A stretch of 64,000 nt of DNA from SG8-41 sp963802355 (GTDB lineage Bacteria; Pseudomonadota; Gammaproteobacteria; Burkholderiales; SG8-41), in contig CAWDIV010000014.1 in the NCBI GenBank assembly GCA_963802355.1, forward strand, positions 262,825 through 326,824. The letters are read 5' to 3'. Of this stretch, positions 16,472 through 24,300 are shown piece after piece. A program made the translations under genes and the position numbers. The first letter of the stretch is position 1. Each line of letters begins with the position of its first letter. The notes under the pieces were generated by a model. It did no database searches and was not told where the DNA came from. It saw only the letters and a program-made list of their open reading frames with translations.

Positions 16472-17437
16472 TCACTCCGCAGTGATGTTGTTGCGACGGA
16501 TTACCTCAGCCCACATCTGCCTTTCTTTCTTCAGGCTCGCGGCGAACTCGTCCGGCGTGTCGAAGATCGGAATCAGACCCTGCGCATCGAGCTTTTCCCT
16601 GAACGCGGGGGATTTCATCACCTTGATGATCTCCGCGCTCAAGCGCTGGACGATGGCGGGCGCCGTGCCGGCTGGCGCAGCGACGCTGAACGAAGCGTAG
16701 GCCTCGATTTTCGGATAGCCGGCTGCAGCGAAAGTCGGTGTGCCCGGAAGTTGGGGGGCCCGCTCGGTAACGGCCAGCGCCAGCACTCGTCCCGAGCGGA
16801 TTTGCTGTAGTACGGGAGCTATGTCGGAGGCCATGAACGCGATGTCGCCCTGGAGCAGGCCCTGCACCGCCTGGCCCAGTCCTTTATAGGGCACGTGGAT
16901 GAACCGCGCGCCCGTGGCCTCTTCGAGCATCTTGACGACGAGATTGGTGGTGCTGCCCGCGCCCGCCGAGCCATACGGCAGCTTGCCCGGCTCGCGCTTG
17001 CCCAGCGCCATGAGGGCAGGCAGCGTCTTCACCGGCACCGAAGGATGGCTGGCGATGACCAGAGGGCTCACGACGCCGCGCGCGACCGGGGTGAAGTCTC
17101 GCTCCACGTTGTACGGCAGGTTCTTGTAGAGACTCGGGTTGATGACGAGCGCGGGGTTCGCGGAGATGAGAAACGTGTAGCCGTCCGGCGCGGCCTTCGC
17201 GGCGACCTCCGCGCCGATGTTCCCGCTCGCCCCGGGACGGTTGTCAACGATGAACTGCTGCTTTAGTCCTTCGGCGAGGCCCTGTGCCAGCAGCCGCGCG
17301 TAGATATCGGTGCCGCCGCCCGGCGATGAGGGCACCACGAGCCGTACTGCACGCGTGGGCCACCCATCCTGCGCCGGAACCGGCGCTGCGAGTATCGCGC
17401 ACAGCATGCCGGCGACTGCGTTCAAACTCTTGCTCAT
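16472..17437 (-). CDS. Bug/TctC-family SBP
   Basis: A 321-residue periplasmic binding protein with signal peptide MSKSLNAVAGMLCAILAAPV (cleavage near PAQ), loop LVVPSSPGGGTDIYARLL, DNRPGASGNIGAEVAAKAAP and HVPYKGLGQAVQGLLQGD. ATG 17437 matches the family start; the frame extends to 17500 through repeat sequence. It is upstream of and co-directional with the class II aldolase. A TTCCGTG repeat lies between it and the VOC gene upstream. Confidence 0.88.
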   Translation of the reverse strand: MSKSLNAVAGMLCAILAAPVPAQDGWPTRAVRLVVPSSPGGGTDIYARLLAQGLAEGLKQQFIVDNRPGASGNIGAEVAAKAAPDGYTFLISANPALVINPSLYKNLPYNVERDFTPVARGVVSPLVIASHPSVPVKTLPALMALGKREPGKLPYGSAGAGSTTNLVVKMLEEATGARFIHVPYKGLGQAVQGLLQGDIAFMASDIAPVLQQIRSGRVLALAVTERAPQLPGTPTFAAAGYPKIEAYASFSVAAPAGTAPAIVQRLSAEIIKVMKSPAFREKLDAQGLIPIFDTPDEFAASLKKERQMWAEVIRRNNITAE

Positions 17438-17468
17438 TGCTGCCCGCTTGCTATTTTTTTTCAAGGCG

Positions 17469-17500
17469 TTCCGTGTGCTTCCGTGTGTTTCCGTGGCCAA
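17469..17500. repeat. TTCCGTGTG tandem repeat
   Basis: Three units, TTCCGTGTGC, TTCCGTGTGT and TTCCGTGGCCAA, just downstream of the VOC gene stop. Related tracts occur at 31708-31740 and 34899-34930, and all three end with TTCCGTGGCC. Confidence 0.6.
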
Positions 17501-17503
17501 AGT

Positions 17504-18337
17504 TCAACCTCGAACCCACGCGCGCCCCCAGTAGTTCAGCGTGTACTCCGTGTTTGGCCAGATGCGCGGCTCTTGATCCGGCGCCATCGTTTCCAGCTCG
17601 GCGGAAAGCTCCAACTTGTTGCCGTCGGGGTCTCTCACCATGAAGAACAGGTTGTCCCCGGGACCGTGGCGCCCGGGCCCCCAGAATATCGGGACGCGCT
17701 CCCTGCCGAACCGGTCGCCCCAGTCGCGTATGTCGTTCCAGCAGCTCGTCTCGTACGCGTGGTGGTCCAACTCGTTTTTCGAGCCCAGAAAAAAGGCGAG
17801 GCTGTGATGCTCGTGATCGGAACGGATGAAAAATACGGCGAGCGATCCGTCTTCGTTCACTACCTTGTCGGAAATCGCGAACCCGAGCTTCCCGACGTAG
17901 TACTCGAGCAGCGGCTGCAGCGCCGTAGTCTGGTAGACCACGTGCTGCAGGCGCCCCGGGTGCTCGTCAGGATAACCTTCCGTGCGGGCCGTGCCGAAAA
18001 CAAGACGCCGTCCCTGTGGATCGCGAATTCCGAACGACCCTTCGGCGAAGAGCGGCGAGCGGGTGGGCTCGAGCCCGCCCGCCTGGAGCCGGTCACGCAG
18101 TTTCTCCAGCGCCCCGGCGTCCTTGACTGCAAAGGCGATGAACTCGGTCGAACCGTTCGGTCCGGCATTGATGAGGAGGTGGCGCTGCCCGCCGGTAAGC
18201 ACGTAGGTGCCGTCTTCGAGGCGCGCCGGGGAGTAATCGAACATGCGCGCGTAGAAACGGCTCAACCGCTCCGGATCCTCGGAAGTGAGGTGCAAATGAT
18301 GCAGCTTTGCCGGAGTGGTCGCCTGTAGCGTATTCAT
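17504..18337 (-). CDS. VOC-family protein, two-domain (extradiol dioxygenase-like)
   Basis: A 277-residue protein with two vicinal-oxygen-chelate modules. Module 1 starts KLHHLHLTSEDPERLSRFY; module 2 has LQHVVYQTTALQPLLEYYVG, NELDHHAYE and PDGNKLELSAE, giving the His-His-Glu metal set expected for Fe(II) extradiol dioxygenases of the catechol 2,3-dioxygenase type. Ring cleavage of a catechol is plausible, but glyoxalase-like roles are not excluded. Single gene on the minus strand. Confidence 0.78.
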   Translation of the reverse strand: MNTLQATTPAKLHHLHLTSEDPERLSRFYARMFDYSPARLEDGTYVLTGGQRHLLINAGPNGSTEFIAFAVKDAGALEKLRDRLQAGGLEPTRSPLFAEGSFGIRDPQGRRLVFGTARTEGYPDEHPGRLQHVVYQTTALQPLLEYYVGKLGFAISDKVVNEDGSLAVFFIRSDHEHHSLAFFLGSKNELDHHAYETSCWNDIRDWGDRFGRERVPIFWGPGRHGPGDNLFFMVRDPDGNKLELSAELETMAPDQEPRIWPNTEYTLNYWGRAWVRG

Positions 18338-18504
18338 TTCGCACGCCGCCGGAAAGGGAACGATTAAAGCATATTTTCGGATCGCCCGTGACAGGGGTCG
18401 CGCCGCAACTTATCCTATCGATTCGATAATCGCGGAAGTGGCCGAGGAGGCGCTGTCGCACAGTGGATCCCCTCGCCCGCCGGAGAGGGGATGAGGAGTC
18501 ATGC

Positions 18505-19470
18505 ATGAGAGCCTGTCTGACGCGCTTCGCCGCGATCGCGCTCGCCGCCCTCTTCGTCACCGCCGCGGCGGCGCAGTATCCGGCGCGGCCGGTCAGGTTG
18601 ATAGTCTCCATCCCTCCCGGGGGCGCGCCCGACATCGCCGCCCGTGTACTCGGGCAGAAGCTCGCCGAATCCCTCGGACAACAACTCGTCATCGACAACC
18701 GCGCCGGCTCCAACGGCAACATCGCCGCCGATCTCGTGGCGAAATCCGTCCCCGACGGCTACACGCTCGGCTTGTTCGCGGACAGCCTGATCACCATCAA
18801 TCCGCACCTGTACACGAAGATGCCGGTAAATACGCTGAAGGACCTCGCACCGGTAGCGACCGTTGCGTCGAACCAGTTCGTGCTGTCGGTAAACCCTGCG
18901 CTCCCCGTGAAGACGTTTCAGGAATTCATCGACCACGCGCGCAAGAGTACCCCGCCGCTCGCCTACGCCTCCGGCGGCAACGGCAGTCAGCACCAGATGT
19001 GCATGGAGTTGCTGAAGCAGCGCGCCGGAATCAATCTCGTGCACGTGCCCTACAAGGGCGGCGTTCCCGCCACTACGGCCACCGTCGCGGGCGAAACCAT
19101 GGCAATGTTCGCCGGCACTTCCAGCGCGCCGCAAATCAGGGCCGGAAGGCTGCGTGCGCTCGCGGTGACCGGAGCGCAGCGCGCGTCCGTGCTCCCGGAG
19201 CTGCCGACCATAGCGGAGTTCTATCCGGGATACGAAGTGACGATCTGGCTCGCGCTGTTCGCGCCGCCCGGCATGCCGCCGCCGCTCATGGCGCAGCTAC
19301 GGCGCGAAGTGAACAAGGCGCTCGCCGCTGCCGACGTAAAGGAAAAACTCAACGCCGCCGGGGGCCTGGAACCTCACGTCACGACGCCCGAGACGTTCGC
19401 CGCCCTGATCCGCCGCGACTATGAGAAGTACGGCAAGGTAGTGAGGGAGGTTGGAGTGAAGGTGGATTGA
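18505..19470 (+). CDS. Bug/TctC-family SBP
   Basis: A 321-residue periplasmic binding protein. Signal peptide MRACLTRFAAIALAALFVTA (cleavage near AAA-QYP), first loop LIVSIPPGGAPDIAARVLG, DNRAGSNGNIAADLVAKSVP, second lobe NLVHVPYKGGVPATTATVAG. ATG 18505 follows GATGAGGAG; an out-of-frame ATG at 18501 and an upstream in-frame extension are not supported. Convergent with the next Bug gene, with a facing repeat array between them. Confidence 0.88.
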   Translation: MRACLTRFAAIALAALFVTAAAAQYPARPVRLIVSIPPGGAPDIAARVLGQKLAESLGQQLVIDNRAGSNGNIAADLVAKSVPDGYTLGLFADSLITINPHLYTKMPVNTLKDLAPVATVASNQFVLSVNPALPVKTFQEFIDHARKSTPPLAYASGGNGSQHQMCMELLKQRAGINLVHVPYKGGVPATTATVAGETMAMFAGTSSAPQIRAGRLRALAVTGAQRASVLPELPTIAEFYPGYEVTIWLALFAPPGMPPPLMAQLRREVNKALAAADVKEKLNAAGGLEPHVTTPETFAALIRRDYEKYGKVVREVGVKVD

Positions 19471-19484
19471 GGCCGCGAACGCGT

Positions 19485-19608
19485 CCGAGATAAGGCGTCT
19501 CAGATGCGGCGTCTACGGGTACTGCGTCTCAGATAGGGCGTGTCTGGCCGTTTCTCTTGAGACGCTTCACCCGGGACGCTCATCTGGACGCTTCATCTGA
19601 GACGCTTT
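19485..19608. repeat. Inverted GCGTCTCAGAT / ATCTGAGACGC array
   Basis: Direct GCGTCTCAGAT-type units at 19495-19545 (period about 14) are mirrored by TGAGACGCTT, GGGACGCTCATC, GGACGCTTCATC and TGAGACGCTT at 19557-19608. The array fills the whole gap between two convergent genes and runs into the stop codon of the second. It could act as a bidirectional terminator. Confidence 0.75.
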
Positions 19609-20599
19609 AGTCCGACTTGATGCCCGCCGCCTTGATGATCTTTCCCCAGCGCTCGTAGTCGTCGCGGATGAGCTGCGCGAGCGCCTGCGGCGAGCCCGTC
19701 GCCACCTCGATGCCTTGAGCGGCGAGCCGGGCTTTCACTTCAGGAGCGTTGATCACTTTGGCGACATCCTCGTTTACCCTGGTGACCACCGGCGCCGCCA
19801 CTTTGGCGGGCATCGTCAACGCCATCCACACGTCGAGCGCGAATCCCGCCACGCCGGCCTCGGCGACCGTCGGGATGTCGGACAACGCGGGATAGCGTTG
19901 AGAGCCGGCGCTCGCCAGCAGCCGCAGTTTTCCGTCCTTGATATGGGGCAGCAGTGAGTTCGCCGCCCCGATCCACACCTGGATGCGGCCCGGCAGCAGG
20001 TCCACGATCGCAGGCGCGGCACCCTTGTACGGAATGTGATTCATCTGGATGCCCGCGAGGTGCTGCAACAGGGAAGCGCCCAGATGCTGCGGACTGCCGT
20101 TGCCGGACGACCCGTAGTTGAGTGACCCAGGCTTTGCCTTGGCGAGCGCCACCAGCTCCGGCACGGACCTCGCCGGCACCGAGGGATTGACCACCAGCAG
20201 GAACTGCAGCCGGGCGAGCTGCGTCACGGGGGTGAAATCCTTGAATGGATCGAACGGCGTTTTTCCGAGATGGGGGTTTACGGTGAGAATGTTGTCCGTC
20301 GTGAGCAGCCACGTATAGCCATCGGGGGCGCTCTTTGCTGCGAGTTCTGCGGCCAGGTTGTGGTTCGCCCCGGGGCGGTTGTCCACTACGATCGTCTGCG
20401 GCCAGACGCCCGACAGGCCGCTTGCGATCGTGCGGGAAACAAGGTCGGGGGAACCGCCCGGCGGGAGCGGAACTAAGAATCTCACTGGACGCTCCGGGTA
20501 GGCCGCAAAGGCCAGGCCCCAGCAGGCTGAAGGAACCCCCGCGGAGCCCAAGAACGGGGATATTCCCAGCACAATGGCATACAGCAGGCGTGCGCCCAT
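19607..20599 (-). CDS. Bug/TctC-family SBP, paralogue of 27796-28884
   Basis: A 330-residue periplasmic binding protein: signal segment LLYAIVLGISPFLGSAGVPS, loop FLVPLPPGGSPDLVSRTI, DGYTWLLTTDNILTVNPHLG, NHIPYKGAAPAIVDLLPGRI. It is nearly collinear with the Bug protein at 27.8 kb, sharing long identical runs such as GKTPFDPFKDFTPVT, so the two arose by a fairly recent duplication. It is divergent from the receiver gene at 20881, with a perfect 12-bp hairpin in the shared upstream region. Confidence 0.88.
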   Translation of the reverse strand: MGARLLYAIVLGISPFLGSAGVPSACWGLAFAAYPERPVRFLVPLPPGGSPDLVSRTIASGLSGVWPQTIVVDNRPGANHNLAAELAAKSAPDGYTWLLTTDNILTVNPHLGKTPFDPFKDFTPVTQLARLQFLLVVNPSVPARSVPELVALAKAKPGSLNYGSSGNGSPQHLGASLLQHLAGIQMNHIPYKGAAPAIVDLLPGRIQVWIGAANSLLPHIKDGKLRLLASAGSQRYPALSDIPTVAEAGVAGFALDVWMALTMPAKVAAPVVTRVNEDVAKVINAPEVKARLAAQGIEVATGSPQALAQLIRDDYERWGKIIKAAGIKSD

Positions 20600-20684
20600 T
20601 ATCCCTCCACGAATGGTGGATAACTATAACGCTCGGAACCGAAACAGAAAAGCGGTCGATTCCCCATCGCCATCCACGTGCGTA

Positions 20685-20718
20685 AGGAGTGTGTCGGAAC
20701 CAAGTACGACACACTCCT
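20685..20718. other. 12-bp inverted repeat in divergent promoter region
   Basis: AGGAGTGTGTCG at 20685-20696 pairs exactly with CGACACACTCCT at 20707-20718 around a 10-base loop. It sits between the divergent Bug and receiver genes. It could be an operator, an attenuating hairpin or another short-repeat relic. The rest of 20600-20880 holds no gene I can support. Confidence 0.5.
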
Positions 20719-20880
20719 AGGGTATTTGGAGCCCTGCCCTAAGGCATGTACCTGATTACCGGCCACACCCCCGCCCTCTATTCTGTCAGCCATTGAAACG
20801 AGGGTGCAGGCGGAACGCCGAGACCGGGAGACTTCCATTCCGGCCTTGGCGATCCCGGTGCCGGGATCAGGGGAAACATA

Positions 20881-21321
20881 GTGAGAATACTGCTGGTGGA
20901 TAACAACGCGCTGTTCCTGGCGAGCGCACAACGCTTTCTTGCGAATTTCGCCGACGTGGAGTCGGTGGACACCGCGCTGGGCGGACTCGAGGCGCTGGAT
21001 CAATTGAGACATCATTCGGGACCTGAGCGGCCGGACGTGGTGCTGGTGGACGTGAACATGCCGGGCATGAACGGTTTCGAGGCGACGCAGCGCATCAAGG
21101 CGCTCGCCCCCGATATCCGCGTGATTATCGTTTCGCTGCACGATGTGGCCGAGCTGCGCACGGCGGCCATCCGCGCCGGCGCCGAGACTTTCGTCGCCAA
21201 GCAGGATTTCGCCGCCACACTGCCAGGCCTGCTGAAAATCAACGGTGCACCCGCCGTGCCGGCGGCCCGGCTCGAGCCGGGCAGTGAGCCGGAGCGGTTG
21301 CGTGCGGATCGCAGCGATTGA
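20881..21321 (+). CDS. Single-domain response regulator (receiver)
   Basis: A 146-residue receiver. MRILLVDNNALFLASAQRFL carries the acidic pair as D-N, DVVLVDVNMPGMNGFEAT holds the phosphoacceptor Asp57, VIIVSLHD the Ser/Thr switch and FVAKQD the conserved Lys. The sequence is NarL/LuxR-like but has no HTH; a 25-residue unstructured tail follows. GTG 20881 is the start, with AGGGGA upstream. It is 39 bases before the giant sensor gene, so the two are probably co-transcribed. Confidence 0.85.
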   Translation: MRILLVDNNALFLASAQRFLANFADVESVDTALGGLEALDQLRHHSGPERPDVVLVDVNMPGMNGFEATQRIKALAPDIRVIIVSLHDVAELRTAAIRAGAETFVAKQDFAATLPGLLKINGAPAVPAARLEPGSEPERLRADRSD

Positions 21322-21360
21322 CGGGCGGCCCGACCTTCCTTGGGCCATACTGCCAGGGAC

Positions 21361-24300
21361 ATGATACGCATCCTTTACGCTGACGGCTCCCGGCGCGACC
21401 GCGATCTGGTGAGACCGTTCCTGGGTGCGGCTGCTGAGGGGTTTCACGTCACTGAAGTCCGTACGCTATCCGAGCTTTGCGAGAGCGTTCAGGCGCGGGA
21501 CTGCGACCTCGTCCTTGGCGATTTCGATCTCTCCGGGTGCCTGGGGCTCGAGCTGGTGCACGCAGTTAGGGCCAGGCGCCCCGGTCTGCCGATCGTAATC
21601 CTGACTGCGGACAAGGATCGGGCGCGCGAAGCGGTCAAGCTCGGCGTGATCGACTGCCTGAGCAAGACGCCGGATGAGCTCAACCGTCTGCCGCAAATCG
21701 TCCGCGCGGTAATCGAGAGAACACGCCTGGAGCAGGAGAAGCCCCAGGTAGAAGAACGGCTGCGCATGGTCACGCGTGCGCGGAAAGCCATGGCCGATCG
21801 CAACCGCCTCGAGGCACGCTTTTCGGAAGAAACTCAATTGTTGCAGGAGGCGTGCCGCATCCTGGTGGAGTCCGGCGGTTACCGTACCGCGTGGGTCGGC
21901 ATGGCGCGCAACGACGAGGACAAGACGATCGAGCCCGTCGCCAGCGCCGGCGACGATGCCGATCATCTGGCATCTGGCAAGATCTCCTGGGCGGAAAACG
22001 CATCGGGGCAAGGTCCTGCGGGCATGGCCGTCCGCAGCGGCAGGGCTCAGGCCACGCGGTACATCCAGGGGGATCCCTATTTTTCGACGCGCTTCAAGGA
22101 CGTGATCGCGCGCGGCTATCGAGCCGCTGCGGCGCTGCCGCTCATCTGCGATAACGAGGTCGCGGGCGTCATCGGCATCCTCGCGGCCGAGCCCGAGGCC
22201 TTCGATGCCGACGAGCTTGCGCTGCTCGACGAGCTTGCCCGCGATATCGCTTACACCCTGTCCAACTTGAGGCTGCGGGCCACACAGCGTCGCGCCGAGC
22301 GGGTGCTGCAGCTCGAGCATACCGTGACGCGTTGCCTCGCAGAAGCGGGCAGCGTCGGGGACGCGATGAAGACGGTGATACGCGCGGTATGTGAAACCCA
22401 GGGCTGGGACTGCGGCCGCTATTTCCGCCTGGACGATTTGGCCGGCGTGCTCCGGTTCGAAGAAGCTTGGGGCGTGCCCGGTGCCGGGATCGAGGAATTC
22501 ATCGAGCGCTCACGCGCGATCGCAGTCCGCCGCGGCGTCGGGCTCGCCGGCCACGTGTGGGAATCCGGTGAGCCGCTGTGGATCGCCGACATCCGGCACG
22601 ACAACCGCGTTCTGGGGACGGCCTATACGGCCGAATCCGGAATCCGCGGCGCATTCCTGTTCCCGGTCAAATCGGAAGGAAAGACCCACGGCGTGCTCGC
22701 TTTCTCCAGCCGCGAGATACGCGAACCCGATGAACGCCTGCTGCAAGCCGTCATCGTGATCGGCAGCCAGATCGGACAGTTCGTGCACCGCAAGCAGGCC
22801 GAGGCGGTGCTGCGCGAGAGCGAGGCACGGTTCCGCAGCCTGAGCGAGCTGTCATCCGACTGGTACTGGGAGACCGATCGCGACCAGAGGTACATCACCC
22901 GCGAAGGCAAAGGCCTGTTCGACCAGCAGAGTGTGCTGGGCAAGAGGCGGGAGGAGCTTCCCGGCTTCGTGTGCGGTGCCGCGGAATGGGAAGCGCACCT
23001 GCGCACGCTCGCCGAGCACCGCCCGTTCCGGGATTTCATGTACCAGCGACGCAATGCCGACGGGACGCTGAGTTACATCAGCATCAGCGGCGAGCCCGTC
23101 TTCGACGCGCGCGGCGAGTTTCAGGGCTACCGCGGAACCGGGCGCGAACTGACAGAAATCATGCGCGGCAGGGAGGAGCTACGCAGGTTCCGCGCCGCCA
23201 TGGACACCTCGTCCGACATGATCATGCTCGTCGATCGCGCCACGATGCGCTTCATCGACGTGAATGCCACGGCGTGTGAGATGCAGGGCTATACGCGTGA
23301 CGAAATGCTCCGGCTGGGTCCGCAGGACGTTTCCGGCACGAGCCGGGAGGCGCTGGAACGCGACTACGATGAGATGATCGCCGGCGGCCAGACCACGTAC
23401 CAGAAAGGCGAGCACCGCCGCAAGGACGGAACCTGCGTACCCATAGAGATCTTCCGTCGCGCGGTGCGCACCGAACAGGGCTGGATCATCGTATCCATCC
23501 TGCGCGACGTCGCCGAACGCGCGCGCGCCGAGCAGCTGCAGACCCTCGAACACTCCATCGCGCGCTGCCTTGCCGAGACTGACAGCGCTCCGGTGGCGTT
23601 GCAATCCGTGATGCGCGCCATATGCGAGTCCGAGCACTGGGAGTGCGGCAGGTATTTCGCCGTGGATGAAGGGGCCAACGTGCTGCGGATGAGCGATGCA
23701 TGGCACGAACCGGATCCGGTCCTCGAGCAGTTTGCCGCCAAATCCCACGCCGCTGCCATCGAGCGCGGCGCTGGCATGGCAGGCCGGGTATGGGAGTCGG
23801 GACAACCTCAGTGGTCCGCCGATATCAACAATGACCCGCGTGCGTTGCGTCCGAGTTTTACCGGTGATCTCGGCATGAGGGGCCTGTTCGTGTTTCCGGT
23901 CACCTCGGAAACGAGGACGATCGGCGTGCTCGCCTTCTCATCACGTGAGATCCGCGAGCCGGATGGCCCGCTGCTACGCGCGGTGCACGCGATCGGCAGC
24001 CAGATCGGACAGTTCGTGCAGCGCAAGAAGGCCGAGGCGGTGCTGCGCGAGAGCGAGGCGCGTTTCCGCAGTTTGACGACGTTGTCCTCCGACTGGTATT
24101 GGGAGCAGGACGCCGAGTATCGCTTCGTGGACATGACAAGCGAGATCGACCGCATGACGGGGGTGAGCGCCCTCTCCCACATCGGCAAGCGGCGCTGGGA
24201 AATCGCTGCACCCAATATGACCGATGCGGATTGGGCGGCGCATCGCGCGGTGGTGGAAGCGCACCAGCCGTTCCATGACCTGGAGTTGTGCCGGCGGGCC

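Noticed and set aside
20599..21447. 282-codon minus-strand frame over the receiver gene
   Set aside because: The plus strand encodes a complete receiver with all active-site residues.
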